A DNA stretch of 41,101 bases from an uncultured Clostridia bacterium (GCA_944387485.1 CALXFC010000004.1:1-41101); one strand, 5' to 3'. Numbered from the stretch's first letter, positions 26,724 to 35,139 are shown. Numbers and translations are program-made. Notes: generated by a model not told the origin, from the letters alone.

Positions 26724-28199
26724 ATGAATATTATTATTGGGATAAGTGCTTTTTTAGCAATATTACAATCAATATTGTTTTGGGATAAAAAGCCAGGAAT
26801 ATCTGTATTTATTTTTACACTTGCTTGTGTTTTATACTTAATATATATTTTAATAAAAAACAAAAAAATAAAAGACAAAAAAGCCTTTATACTTGTAATA
26901 CCAATTATTTTATTAAGTAGTACATATTTTATATTTAATAATTTACTATTTAAAATATTAAATGCATTTGCAATAGTATTTTTAGGATTTGCAATGTGTG
27001 TGTATTTGTGCAAACCAAAACTTAAATGTCCAGAATTTTTAAAGAAATTTGTTAGTGTATTTGGCGGAATGTTTGAATCTGTTAGTGACATAATAGATGC
27101 ATTAAAAATACCTGAAGATAAGAGAGAAAATAAGTCATTAGAAAAAGCAAAAAAAGTCATAAAAGCACTATTAATTACAATACCTATAATTTTAGTTGTA
27201 TTAGTACTTTTAATGTCAGCAGACCAAATATTTGAAGGACTTTTTGATAAAATATTCATAAACTTTAGTGAAATATTATCAATAAATGGAATAGTAAAGC
27301 TTATTTCAAGATTAAGTGTAATATTAATAACGTTTTTACTTTGTGGAGGATTTTTAGTAAACTTAGTAAAAGACCATACAATGTTTAATGAAGATAGTAG
27401 AGAAACAAAAATAGCATTTAAACTTGAAAACTTAACAATTAATATGATACTTACAATATTAAATATAATATATCTAATATTTAGTTTTATACAAATAACA
27501 AACTTGTTTATGAATACAAGTAATGATCCAAACTTTAATTATTCAAGCTATGCAAGACAAGGATTTTTCCAACTAATGTGTGTATCATTTATAAATTTTG
27601 TAATTTTAATAATTGCAAATATAAATAAAACAGAAAAAACCAAAGGGCAAAAAATATATAATAAAATAATGAGTTTATTAATTATAATATTTACAATAAT
27701 AATTATAATATCAGCAATATTTAGAATGAACTTATACCAAGAAGCATTTGGATATACATATTTAAGAATATTTGTAGATTTTGTTTTAATAACTGAAATT
27801 TTAATTTCAATACCAATTGTTATATATTTATTAGGAAAGAAAATAGATGTATTAAAATATAGTATTGTAATTGCAAGTTTCATGTTTGTTGCACTAAACT
27901 TTATGAATATAGATAATTTTATAGCAGAAAAAAATATTGATAGATATTTTGAAAATCCAGAAAATAGTAATTTTGATATAAATTATTTAAGAAAATTAGG
28001 AACAGATGCAACAGCACAAATGACAAGACTATTAAAATCAGATGATGAATATGTAGTGAAAATGACAAAAAGTTATTTATTAAGCCAAGAAAATAATTTA
28101 AGTATAGAAAAAAATAGTTGGCAAGAATATAATGTTTCTAAAAATCAAGCAAAAGAAATATTAGAAAATCAGAATATAGATACTAATTATTACTTGTAA
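26724..28199 (+). CDS. Polytopic membrane protein, DUF4173/DUF4153-like
   Basis: A 491-residue protein with about ten hydrophobic segments in residues 1-400. A conserved-looking cytoplasmic stretch is followed by a helix (KVIKALLITIPIILVVLVLLMSAD) and DQIFEGLFDKIF, resembling DUF4173/DUF4153 membrane proteins. The last ~90 residues are soluble and contain LRKLGTDATAQMTRLLKSDDEYV. The biochemical role of this family is unknown. GGAGG precedes the ATG. It is the first gene of five closely spaced plus-strand genes behind a good promoter. Confidence 0.8.
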   Translation: MNIIIGISAFLAILQSILFWDKKPGISVFIFTLACVLYLIYILIKNKKIKDKKAFILVIPIILLSSTYFIFNNLLFKILNAFAIVFLGFAMCVYLCKPKLKCPEFLKKFVSVFGGMFESVSDIIDALKIPEDKRENKSLEKAKKVIKALLITIPIILVVLVLLMSADQIFEGLFDKIFINFSEILSINGIVKLISRLSVILITFLLCGGFLVNLVKDHTMFNEDSRETKIAFKLENLTINMILTILNIIYLIFSFIQITNLFMNTSNDPNFNYSSYARQGFFQLMCVSFINFVILIIANINKTEKTKGQKIYNKIMSLLIIIFTIIIIISAIFRMNLYQEAFGYTYLRIFVDFVLITEILISIPIVIYLLGKKIDVLKYSIVIASFMFVALNFMNIDNFIAEKNIDRYFENPENSNFDINYLRKLGTDATAQMTRLLKSDDEYVVKMTKSYLLSQENNLSIEKNSWQEYNVSKNQAKEILENQNIDTNYYL

Positions 28200-28215
28200 T
28201 ATGAGGAGAATTGAG

Positions 28216-28704
28216 ATGAAAATATTAGGAAAAAAGAGTTTATCAACTGTAATAAAAATATTCTTATGGATATTATTAACAATATGCCTTATGGTAGTTA
28301 TCTTAGGTGGAATAGTAGTGATACATGACTTTAGTTTTTTAAATTCATCAAATACATCAAGAAGTTTAATTATATTATATTTATCAAGCTGGCCAGCAGG
28401 GGTATTAATAGCACAATTTATAGGAATATTTAAAAGTTTAGAGAATAATTACGTATTTGATAAGAAAAATTTAAAAAGATTAAGAATAAGCTATATATCA
28501 TCTATTATAATGGGATTAATGTATTTAATAAATAGTATAATGCTATTCTTTAGCCAAGAAGATGAAAATTGGGTAATTGTATATATGTTACTTACATATA
28601 TAATAACTTTGGTATTTCTAATATTTGGTGTAGGATTAATTGTATTATCAGAGATTTATAAGAAAGCAATAAAATATAAAGAAGAAAATGATTTAACTAT
28701 ATAA
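28216..28704 (+). CDS. DUF2975 family membrane protein
   Basis: About 162 residues with four predicted membrane helices (for example KIFLWILLTICLMVVILGGIVV and LLTYIITLVFLIFGVGLIVL). A loop SLENNYVFDKKNLKRLRI between helices 2 and 3 is typical of DUF2975 proteins. These are commonly encoded beside a small Cro/C1 HTH protein, as here, and the pair may form a membrane-linked regulatory unit (inference). The ATG at 28216 is chosen because GAGGAG lies 7 bases upstream; an ATG at 28201 precedes that site. Confidence 0.82.
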   Translation: MKILGKKSLSTVIKIFLWILLTICLMVVILGGIVVIHDFSFLNSSNTSRSLIILYLSSWPAGVLIAQFIGIFKSLENNYVFDKKNLKRLRISYISSIIMGLMYLINSIMLFFSQEDENWVIVYMLLTYIITLVFLIFGVGLIVLSEIYKKAIKYKEENDLTI

Positions 28705-28716
28705 AGGAGGAAAACG

Positions 28717-28923
28717 ATGGCTATTATTGTTAATTTAGATGTAATGTTAGCAAAAAGAAAAATGAGTTCACAAGAGCTTTCAGAAAAAATAGGAATCACT
28801 CCTGCTAATCTATCTATTTTAAAGACTAATAAAGGTAAAGCTATTAGATTTTCCACTTTAGATGCAATTTGCAAAGAATTAGATTGTACGCCAGGGGATA
28901 TATTAGAATATAGAAAAGATTAG
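28717..28923 (+). CDS. Small Cro/C1-type HTH regulator, YozG-like
   Basis: A 68-residue single-domain helix-turn-helix protein (MLAKRKMSSQELSEKIGITPANLSILK, with CKELDCTPGDILEY at the end), the usual partner of DUF2975 proteins. GGAGG precedes the ATG. The gene starts 12 bases after the DUF2975 stop. It probably binds DNA as a dimer and may autoregulate the operon. Confidence 0.88.
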   Translation: MAIIVNLDVMLAKRKMSSQELSEKIGITPANLSILKTNKGKAIRFSTLDAICKELDCTPGDILEYRKD

Positions 28924-28933
28924 AGGAAAAATA

Positions 28934-29533
28934 ATGGAAGAAACTAATAATATTTATAAAGTTTATAAAGAAAGAGAAGATATTCAAAATTATATATTAA
29001 AAAATGTAAATGAAGAAAATTTAGAATTACCTAAAATAGATGTTAGTAAAAGTGAATTTTTAGGTTGTAAAATTATTAACTCAAATTTTGAAGGCTCAAA
29101 CTTTACAGATGTTGAGTTTAATAATTGTGATTTTTCAAACAGCAAATTTGTAGGAACAAGTTTTGTAAGAGTAAAATTTAATAATTGTAAATTAATTGGA
29201 TGTGATTTCACAGAAAGTAGCTTATATGATACAAAAATAGAAGATAGTAATTTAAAATATATAAACTTGAATTTATCTATTTTTAAAAATGTCATAATAA
29301 GAAAAAGTAACTTACAAAATAGTAGTATAAGTGAAAGTAAATTAAATAAAGTGGAGTTTAAAGAAAACAACTTTGAAAACGCTCAATTATTTAAAACAAA
29401 ATTAAAAGGAATAGATTTTAGAACTTGCAATATAGAAGGAATAATAGTTGGCTTAGAAGATATAAAAGGTATGATAGTAAACGAAATGCAAGCCTTAGAA
29501 TTATCTAGGTTATTAGGAATAGTTATAAAATAG
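28934..29533 (+). CDS. Pentapeptide-repeat protein
   Basis: A 199-residue protein in which most of residues 38-175 fit the A(D/N)LXX pentapeptide pattern with a central F or L every five residues (SEFLG CKIIN SNFEG SNFTD VEFNN CDFSN SKFVG). It should fold as a right-handed quadrilateral beta-helix. Some members of this fold (Qnr, MfpA) mimic DNA and protect gyrase, but many do not, so no target is claimed. There is no signal peptide, so it is likely cytoplasmic. It starts 10 bases after the HTH gene within the same operon. Confidence 0.88.
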   Translation: MEETNNIYKVYKEREDIQNYILKNVNEENLELPKIDVSKSEFLGCKIINSNFEGSNFTDVEFNNCDFSNSKFVGTSFVRVKFNNCKLIGCDFTESSLYDTKIEDSNLKYINLNLSIFKNVIIRKSNLQNSSISESKLNKVEFKENNFENAQLFKTKLKGIDFRTCNIEGIIVGLEDIKGMIVNEMQALELSRLLGIVIK

Positions 29534-29547
29534 AAGGTGAAAAACAT

Positions 29548-29976
29548 ATGATAAGAAAATTTAGAGAAGAAGATACAGTAAAAGTTATGACAATATGGAC
29601 CAAAGGAAATTTTGAAGCACATAGTTTTATTGATAAAGATTATTGGTTACTTAATTTTAATAAAGTAAAAGATGAATATTTAAAAAAATCAGAAACATAT
29701 GTGTATGTAGAAAATGAAGAAATAAAGGGATTTATTAGTTTATTAGATGGATACTTTATAGGAGCTCTATTTGTTAAGAAAGAATATAGAAGACAAGGAA
29801 TAGGAAGGAAATTAATAAATTTTGTAAAAGATAAATATGATAGGTTAGAGCTAAATGTTTATGAGAAAAATATCAATGCTATACTTTTTTATACTGCTTT
29901 TGGTTTTGTAAATAAAAAAATACAAATAGATGAGGATACAAAGGAAAAAGAATATGTGATGGAATGGAGTAAGTAA
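29548..29976 (+). CDS. GNAT family N-acetyltransferase, YjaB-like
   Basis: A 142-residue single-domain GNAT protein. The acetyl-CoA-binding motif A is RRQGIGRKLI near residue 91, followed by LNVYEKNINAILFYTAFGF. The overall pattern resembles E. coli YjaB (IWTKGNFEAHSFI, GALFVKKEYR). The acetyl acceptor is unknown. AGAAGGTG precedes the ATG. It is the last gene of the operon, followed by the long palindrome at 29988-30056, which may end transcription. Confidence 0.88.
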   Translation: MIRKFREEDTVKVMTIWTKGNFEAHSFIDKDYWLLNFNKVKDEYLKKSETYVYVENEEIKGFISLLDGYFIGALFVKKEYRRQGIGRKLINFVKDKYDRLELNVYEKNINAILFYTAFGFVNKKIQIDEDTKEKEYVMEWSK

Positions 29977-29987
29977 AAAATAAAAAG

Positions 29988-30056
29988 ATTCCTGTTTTTG
30001 GGGACGGAGGAAAAAAACAGTTGCTGTTTTTTTCCTCCGTCCCCAAAAACAGGAAT
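29988..30056. repeat. Perfect 33-bp palindrome, dispersed CTCCGTC repeat, copy 2
   Basis: Positions 29988-30020 and 30024-30056 are perfect reverse complements of 33 bases with a 3-base loop (TTG). Each arm holds the core GGGGACGGAGG between CTGTTTTT and AAAAAAACAG. It lies between the convergent GNAT and transglycosylase genes. It could fold into a very stable hairpin or act as a mobile REP/MITE-like unit. Single-arm relatives occur at 1553 and 31754. Confidence 0.9.
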
Positions 30057-30074
30057 AAATAAATTTAAATAAAA

Positions 30075-30758
30075 TTAAATAGAATTTGCTTCTTCTTGTG
30101 TTATATAGCCATATTCTACCATTTTTTCTAATACATGTTCTTGTCTCTTTTTAGCTAAATCTGGATTTACTGTAGGAGCATATGCAGAAGGAGCGTTGGG
30201 AACGCCAGCAAGCATTGATGCTTCATCTAGATTTAAGTCTTTAGGTTCTTTGTCGTAATAGCCCATACTTGCTTCATATATACCGTAATAGCCTTCACCA
30301 AAATAACAGGTGTTAACATATAAAGCTAAAATTTCATCTTTAGAATAATTTTTTTCTATGTCAAATGCACAAATAATTTCAGCAAGTTTTCTAGATGCAG
30401 TCTCTTCTTGAGATAAAACAACATTTTTAGCAAGTTGCTGAGTTATGGTACTTCCACCTTCTCTTAATTCCCAATTACTTACATTAACCCAAATAGCTCG
30501 TCCTATTGCTATAAAATCAATCGGTCCATGGTCATAAAATCTATGGTCTTCTACTGCAACAACAGCATTTAAATAATTTTCTGGTAATTCGTTAAAAGGA
30601 ACGAAATTTTCACTATTTTCAATTTCATCAATTCTAGTAATTAAAGGTTTTTCTTCTAAAGCCTTAGAATATGTACTAAAACCTATAATAAAACAAATCG
30701 TTCCTGCAACTACTATTAGAATAAGTAGAATTACAAGAATTTTTCTAAATAATTTCAT
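30075..30758 (-). CDS. Monofunctional GT51 peptidoglycan glycosyltransferase
   Basis: About 227 residues: one N-terminal membrane helix (ILVILLILIVVAGTICFIIGF), then a GT51 domain with EDHRFYDHG, GGSTITQQLAKN and RKLAEIICAFDIEKNYSKDEIL. It contains the catalytic Glu of motif 1. It polymerises lipid II into glycan chains outside the membrane. No transpeptidase domain follows, so it is monofunctional (MtgA/SgtB type). The ATG at 30758 is 8 bases after GAAGG; a GTG three codons upstream overlaps that site. Its downstream neighbour on the other strand ends at the palindrome. Confidence 0.93.
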   Translation of the reverse strand: MKLFRKILVILLILIVVAGTICFIIGFSTYSKALEEKPLITRIDEIENSENFVPFNELPENYLNAVVAVEDHRFYDHGPIDFIAIGRAIWVNVSNWELREGGSTITQQLAKNVVLSQEETASRKLAEIICAFDIEKNYSKDEILALYVNTCYFGEGYYGIYEASMGYYDKEPKDLNLDEASMLAGVPNAPSAYAPTVNPDLAKKRQEHVLEKMVEYGYITQEEANSI

Positions 30759-30909
30759 TGATATCACCTTCTTTATGTGTATATTATATAATAAAAAAAT
30801 AACTAATAAAATATTATTAATTAAAAATTAATAATAAATAAAATAATTATTAATAAAAGTCACAAGTCTGTATGTTTTTGAATAATATATTACAAAAAAG
30901 GAGGACATT

Positions 30910-31728
30910 ATGAAAATATTATTTACAAAAATGCATGGGCTTGGAAATGATTACATTTTTATAGATAGGATAAAAAATAAATATCCTTTATTATTAGATG
31001 ATAAATTACCAAAACTAGCTCGTTACCTTAGCAAAGAACATTTTGGGGTAGGAGGAGATGGGATTATATTAATAGATAGTAGTAATAAAGCTGATTTTAA
31101 AATGAGAATATTTAATAAAGATGGTTCTGAAGCGGAAATGTGTGGTAATGGAATACGTTGTTTTGCAAAATACATATATGATAATAAAATGACTGTTAAA
31201 GATAAAATAAGCATAGAAACATTATCAGGAATAAAACAGGTAGAATTTATAAAAAACAAAAATGGAATTGTGGAAGAATATAAAGTAAATATGGGAATTC
31301 CTAAGGTAGAAGGAGTAGCTAGATTAAATATTTTAAACCAACCTTTTATAATAAATAAAGTATCTATAGGAAATCCCCATGCTGTGATTTTTGTAAGAGA
31401 TGTAGATAAAATAAATATTGAAAGATATGGGCCTTTAATTGAAAATCATCCTAGTTTTCCAAAGAAGACTAATGTAGAATTTGTTGAAGTGTTAGACAGA
31501 AATTTAATAAAAATGAGAGTATGGGAAAGAGGTTCTAATGAAACATATGCTTGTGGTACTGGAGCATGTGCTGCAGTTATAGCAGGATGTAATAGAAATG
31601 TTACCAATAGAAAAGTTAAAGTTTTGTTAAGGGGAGGAGAACTTTATATTAATTGGGATGAAAAGTCTAATTTTGTATATATGCAAGGTATTGCAACTAA
31701 AGTTTTTGATGGAATAATTGAAATATAA
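30910..31728 (+). CDS. dapF: Diaminopimelate epimerase
   Basis: A 272-residue DapF with both catalytic cysteines in their motifs: CGNGIRCFAKY (near residue 76) and CGTGACAAV (near 217). It converts LL- to meso-diaminopimelate, used for lysine and for peptidoglycan cross-links. Other landmarks are MHGLGNDYIFID at the N-terminus and GNPHAVIFV. GGAGG precedes the ATG by 5 bases. It is convergent with murE, whose product adds meso-DAP to the wall precursor. Confidence 0.97.
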   Translation: MKILFTKMHGLGNDYIFIDRIKNKYPLLLDDKLPKLARYLSKEHFGVGGDGIILIDSSNKADFKMRIFNKDGSEAEMCGNGIRCFAKYIYDNKMTVKDKISIETLSGIKQVEFIKNKNGIVEEYKVNMGIPKVEGVARLNILNQPFIINKVSIGNPHAVIFVRDVDKINIERYGPLIENHPSFPKKTNVEFVEVLDRNLIKMRVWERGSNETYACGTGACAAVIAGCNRNVTNRKVKVLLRGGELYINWDEKSNFVYMQGIATKVFDGIIEI

Positions 31729-31753
31729 AATACTGTTTTTTACTGCTTTTTTA

Positions 31754-31782
31754 CTGTTTTTTGGGACGGAGCAAAAAAACAG
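31754..31782. repeat. Dispersed CTCCGTC repeat, copy 3
   Basis: CTGTTTTTTGGGACGGAGC followed by AAAAAAACAG, the reverse complement of copy 1 with one core mismatch. It is itself an imperfect palindrome (CTGTTTTTT / AAAAAACAG). Immediately upstream (31731-31760) are three direct copies of TACTG[T/C]TTTTT. Confidence 0.65.
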
Positions 31783-31791
31783 GAGAACAAG

Positions 31792-31820
31792 AAAACAAGC
31801 TAGATTATCCAGCTTGTTTT
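31792..31820. terminator. Bidirectional terminator overlapping the murE 3' end
   Basis: AAAACAAGCT (31792-31801) pairs with AGCTTGTTTT (31811-31820), followed by T-rich sequence on the plus strand. The right arm lies inside the last codons of murE, so the same bases encode the MurE tail and terminate dapF. Confidence 0.8.
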
Positions 31821-33292
31821 TCTTTTACCATTTCATCTATAATATCATTAATAACTACACGTTCGTTATATGGATATTTAACTCCCATATATTCTATATA
31901 CAAGTCATTTCCAAGTCCTGGTAGAACTAAAATATCATCTTTATTCATCATGTGAATTGCATATCTTATTGCCTCTGTTCTGTTTATTATAATTTTATAT
32001 TTTCCGCCAGTCTTTTTTAAACCAACTTCAATTTCTTCTGCTATTTTTCTAGGATCTTCTGTTCTTGCTTGGTCACAAGTAAGTATTGTAAAATCTGCAA
32101 GACGACCTGATATTTCTCCCATAATAGGACGTTTTTTACTATCACGGTCTCCACCAACACCCCAAGTACAAATAACTCTTCCTTTTGTATATGGTTTTAC
32201 TGTTTTTAAAATGGATTCCAAACTTGCAGGTGTATGTGCATAATCTATCATGATTTTATATCCTAATTTGTTAGGAACCATTTCACTTCTACCAAATACA
32301 CTAATATTACTTAAAGCTTCTTTTATGTTTTCGTAAGATACATTAAAATATTTACTAACTGCAATTGCTCCTAATGCATTATATCCCATATATTTACCTG
32401 GAATAGAGACTTCTATTTCTTTTTCATATTCATCTGTAATTAAAGTAAATGAAACAGATGAATTTGTATATTTAAAATTTTTTGCCATTATATCTGCTTT
32501 ATTTTCTATTCCAAAGGTTATAATTTTTTTATCTGGTAGCAAATTAGGAACTCTTTTTGTATATTCATTATCTAAATTAACAACACATGTAGGTGACATT
32601 TTTAATAATGAAAGTTTGGCCTCAAAATAATCTTCCATTGTAGGGTGTTCTTTTGGGCTTATATGGTCTTCACTTAAATTTGTAAATAAAGTTATATCAA
32701 AATCACAACCATAAACTCTATCTAGTTTCATAGCTTGTGAAGAAACTTCTAAAACAACTATATCTACTTTTTCTTTTACCATTAAATCTAACATTTTTTG
32801 TATTTCGTAACTTTCACCAGTTGTTCTGTCATTTATTTTTATTTGTTTGTCTCCTATATATGTTGCAATACTTCCGATTAATCCTACTTTATAACCATGT
32901 TTTTCAAGTATAGCTTTTATCATATAAGTTGATGTTGTTTTTCCTTTTGTTCCAGTAACTCCAATTAATTTTAATTTTTTAGAAGGGTTATCATACAAAT
33001 TACAACTACATATTGCTAAATTTTTTCTAAGTGAATCTAATTTTATGAAAGTTACATTGGCATAATTTAAAGAATTTAAATCTACATCTGGTTCTACCAC
33101 AACAGCAGTTGCACCATTTTTTATTGCACTTTCTATAAAATCTGTTCCTTTTAATACATATCCTGTTATTGCAAAAAATAGTCCGTTTTTTTCTATTAAT
33201 CTAGAATCTGATGATATGTTTGTTATATCTATATCTAGACTTCCTTCATGTTCAATTATATCTATATTTTTTAAAACTTCTTTAAGTATCAT
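31805..33292 (-). CDS. murE: UDP-N-acetylmuramoyl-tripeptide synthetase (meso-DAP adding, MurE)
   Basis: About 495 residues. Mur ligase ATP loop GVTGTKGKTTSTYM near residue 110, carbamylated-Lys/Mg region with TNLSEDH, DYAHTPASLESI and WGVGGDRDSKKRPIMGEI. It ligates the third stem-peptide residue to UDP-MurNAc-L-Ala-D-Glu in the cytoplasm. The usual DAP-specific DNPR motif appears here as DQAR (in TCDQARTEDPR), keeping the Arg. DAP use is supported by the adjacent dapF. The ATG at 33292 follows GGAGG by 6 bases. It is transcribed from a perfect consensus promoter. Confidence 0.95.
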   Translation of the reverse strand: MILKEVLKNIDIIEHEGSLDIDITNISSDSRLIEKNGLFFAITGYVLKGTDFIESAIKNGATAVVVEPDVDLNSLNYANVTFIKLDSLRKNLAICSCNLYDNPSKKLKLIGVTGTKGKTTSTYMIKAILEKHGYKVGLIGSIATYIGDKQIKINDRTTGESYEIQKMLDLMVKEKVDIVVLEVSSQAMKLDRVYGCDFDITLFTNLSEDHISPKEHPTMEDYFEAKLSLLKMSPTCVVNLDNEYTKRVPNLLPDKKIITFGIENKADIMAKNFKYTNSSVSFTLITDEYEKEIEVSIPGKYMGYNALGAIAVSKYFNVSYENIKEALSNISVFGRSEMVPNKLGYKIMIDYAHTPASLESILKTVKPYTKGRVICTWGVGGDRDSKKRPIMGEISGRLADFTILTCDQARTEDPRKIAEEIEVGLKKTGGKYKIIINRTEAIRYAIHMMNKDDILVLPGLGNDLYIEYMGVKYPYNERVVINDIIDEMVKEKQAG

Positions 33293-33321
33293 AATTTGCC
33301 TCCCCAAAATTATTTATTGAT

Positions 33322-33350
33322 ATTATACTTTAGTAAATAGATGTTGTCAA
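33322..33350 (-). promoter_or_regulatory. Consensus promoter of murE
   Basis: On the minus strand: TTGACA (33350-33345), a 17-base spacer, and TATAAT (33327-33322), 29 bases before the ATG. Confidence 0.85.
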
Positions 33351-33351
33351 A

Positions 33352-33384
33352 CCAAAAAGACTCTAGCAAACTTTATCTAGAGCC
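33352..33384 (-). terminator. Terminator upstream of murE, after the unknown membrane protein
   Basis: On the minus strand, CTCTAG / CTAGAG (33382-33377 and 33366-33361), extended by GC and TC, with a 10-base loop, then TTTTT. It lies about 15 bases after the stop of the gene at 33399 and abuts the murE -35 box. Confidence 0.8.
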
Positions 33385-33398
33385 TTTATAGATTATTT

Positions 33399-34769
33399 TT
33401 AAGAACCTGAATAACTATATCCATGCCATTGATCTGAAAATGAATTATCATAATTTACAAAGAATGAGAAAGATGCTTCTCCATTATTAGGAGTAAATTC
33501 AATTACATCCTCATATTCATCTGGATATGTTTCTTGGTGTAGTTTGATTTTATAAGTTCCAGTGCAGTCTTGAGATTTTTTACCGATGAAATCAGATTCG
33601 CTTAAGTTTACAGCTTTTAAACTAAAGGTTCCATCTTGATTTAAAACAATAGTTGCACTCATTGGTCCATCTTCGTTTGGCATTTTTGAAACATCTGATA
33701 CATATGTTCCATATTTTAAAGTGTGATTACCAACTTTTAAACCTTTTGAAGCTTCTTCAGCAGCTTTTCTTTCTTCTTCCTCTTTTTTAGCTTTTTCTTC
33801 TTGTGCGGATTTAATTTCTTCTTGTTTAGTTTCAATTTCTGTCACTTTTTGCTCAACACTTGTTTTAACTTCATCTGTAACTATTTGCTCTTCAGGCTTA
33901 TAACCTTCTACAGTTGAGATAATAGTATCTTTAATGACTGTCTCATCCATAGTGTTAATATCAAAATCAATTTTTTGACTGACATCAGTTTCTGGCCTTA
34001 CAAAAGTTTCGTCAAACTTTGAAAGGCTTAAAGTTTCTCCATCAATAGTTTCAACAGTGGTAGCTTCATCTTTTTCAAATGTATATTCAGGGGTAATTTC
34101 AACCTTTGTTATGTTATTTGATGTGATGTTGATATTATTAGTAACGTTAGAGTTATTAACTGTGTTAGTAGAATTTGTGTTATTTGTTACGTTGTCTGTA
34201 GAGATATCTTCACTATTTGAATCTTTAAATCCTGATGATATAGGTTTATATGAATCAGTATTACCTGTTTGAATATGAACATACCAAATGTATTGTTGTA
34301 ATTCTATATTGTATAGAAACTCTACTGTTGATGGTTCTTTGTAAGATACATTTACTACTTTATTATTGTTAGATATTTTATAAGTATTTACATAGTTAGT
34401 GCCATTTTTTGTATATGTCATTATCATTGCAGGTGAATCAAAACCTTCTATGTCGCAAAATTGAATTTGTGTATTTTCCATATTTTGTTGAATTCCATAT
34501 TTTTCTCGTTCACTTAAATCTTTTTCTGTACTAGCTTCTTTTAGGTATGCATAATATGTATCTCCCCAAGTTGTTCCCACAGATTTATTTTTTTCAATAT
34601 TTTGCCATATAAAATAACATCCAACTGATGCTATAATAATTAGCATTATAACAATTGTTAGTACAACTATTAACATTTTACTTTTTTTTCTAGTTGTTTG
34701 TTTTGTAGTATTAGATTTTGGCTTAATATTTGTATTAGATTCATTAGTGCTTTTGTTTTGATTATCCAT
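33399..34769 (-). CDS. Membrane-anchored extracytoplasmic protein of unknown function
   Basis: A 456-residue protein. Residues 1-31 are a basic, Asn/Thr/Lys-rich cytoplasmic tail, followed by one membrane helix (MLIVVLTIVIMLIIIASVGCYFIW). The outer part has: residues ~60-190, a folded-looking region (TTWGDTYYAYLKEAS); 190-225, a low-complexity Asn/Thr/Ser stretch; 285-345, a charged coiled-coil (EIETKQEEIKSAQEEKAKKE); and 345-456, a beta-rich C-terminal domain with GNHTLKYGTYV, LNQDGTFSLKAV and TGTYKIKL. I recognise no named family. The C-terminal pattern resembles small beta-barrel domains of secreted Clostridia proteins, but that is only an impression. GGGAGGG precedes the ATG. It is monocistronic, with its own promoter and terminator. 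Confidence 0.85.
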   Translation of the reverse strand: MDNQNKSTNESNTNIKPKSNTTKQTTRKKSKMLIVVLTIVIMLIIIASVGCYFIWQNIEKNKSVGTTWGDTYYAYLKEASTEKDLSEREKYGIQQNMENTQIQFCDIEGFDSPAMIMTYTKNGTNYVNTYKISNNNKVVNVSYKEPSTVEFLYNIELQQYIWYVHIQTGNTDSYKPISSGFKDSNSEDISTDNVTNNTNSTNTVNNSNVTNNINITSNNITKVEITPEYTFEKDEATTVETIDGETLSLSKFDETFVRPETDVSQKIDFDINTMDETVIKDTIISTVEGYKPEEQIVTDEVKTSVEQKVTEIETKQEEIKSAQEEKAKKEEEERKAAEEASKGLKVGNHTLKYGTYVSDVSKMPNEDGPMSATIVLNQDGTFSLKAVNLSESDFIGKKSQDCTGTYKIKLHQETYPDEYEDVIEFTPNNGEASFSFFVNYDNSFSDQWHGYSYSGS

Positions 34770-34801
34770 TTTTATACCCTCCCACTTTTATTTATGCTAA
34801 T

Positions 34802-34830
34802 ATTATATCAAAAAAATAATGTTTGCACAA
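34802..34830 (-). promoter_or_regulatory. Promoter of the unknown membrane protein
   Basis: On the minus strand: TTGTGC (34830-34825), a 17-base spacer, and TATAAT (34807-34802). Confidence 0.6.
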
Positions 34831-34952
34831 GAAGAAAAAAATCGAGTTTATAAGTATGGCAAAAGCAATAAAGAAGTATTTAATAAAGAAGTTAGTATAA
34901 ATAAAAAAAGAAATATATTTATGCAAATCACATAGATATATTTCTTGCTAAT

Positions 34953-35029
<77 letters not shown>

Positions 35030-35049
35030 ATTTCCAAATGACAATTTAT

Positions 35050-35078
35050 ATAATAGCACAAAAAAACATTGGTGTCAA
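35050..35078 (-). promoter_or_regulatory. Promoter of tRNA-Arg(TCT)
   Basis: On the minus strand: TTGACA (35078-35073), a 17-base spacer, and TATTAT (35055-35050), 20 bases before the tRNA. It overlaps the terminator hairpin of the gene upstream. Confidence 0.8.
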
Positions 35079-35113
35079 TAATTTTTAGAGAAAAAATCCT
35101 TTTTAGACACCAA
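35062..35113 (-). terminator. Probable terminator after the GDT1-type gene
   Basis: TTGGTGTC (35113-35106 on the minus strand) pairs with GACACCAA (35076-35069), followed by TG and seven T residues. The loop is long (29 bases) with A/T runs that can pair further. Its 3' arm shares bases with the -35 box of the tRNA-Arg promoter. Confidence 0.55.
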
Positions 35114-35139
35114 ATTGTTAAAATTTTGTATTTTTATTG

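Noticed and set aside
26708..27259. Minus-strand 183-codon frame opposite the DUF4173-like gene
   Set aside because: It has no ribosome-binding site and overlaps a well-supported membrane protein gene with promoter and Shine-Dalgarno sequence.
29988..30056. CRISPR repeat or array
   Set aside because: It is a single palindrome with a 3-base loop and two distant relatives; there are no regularly spaced repeats and no cas genes in the window.
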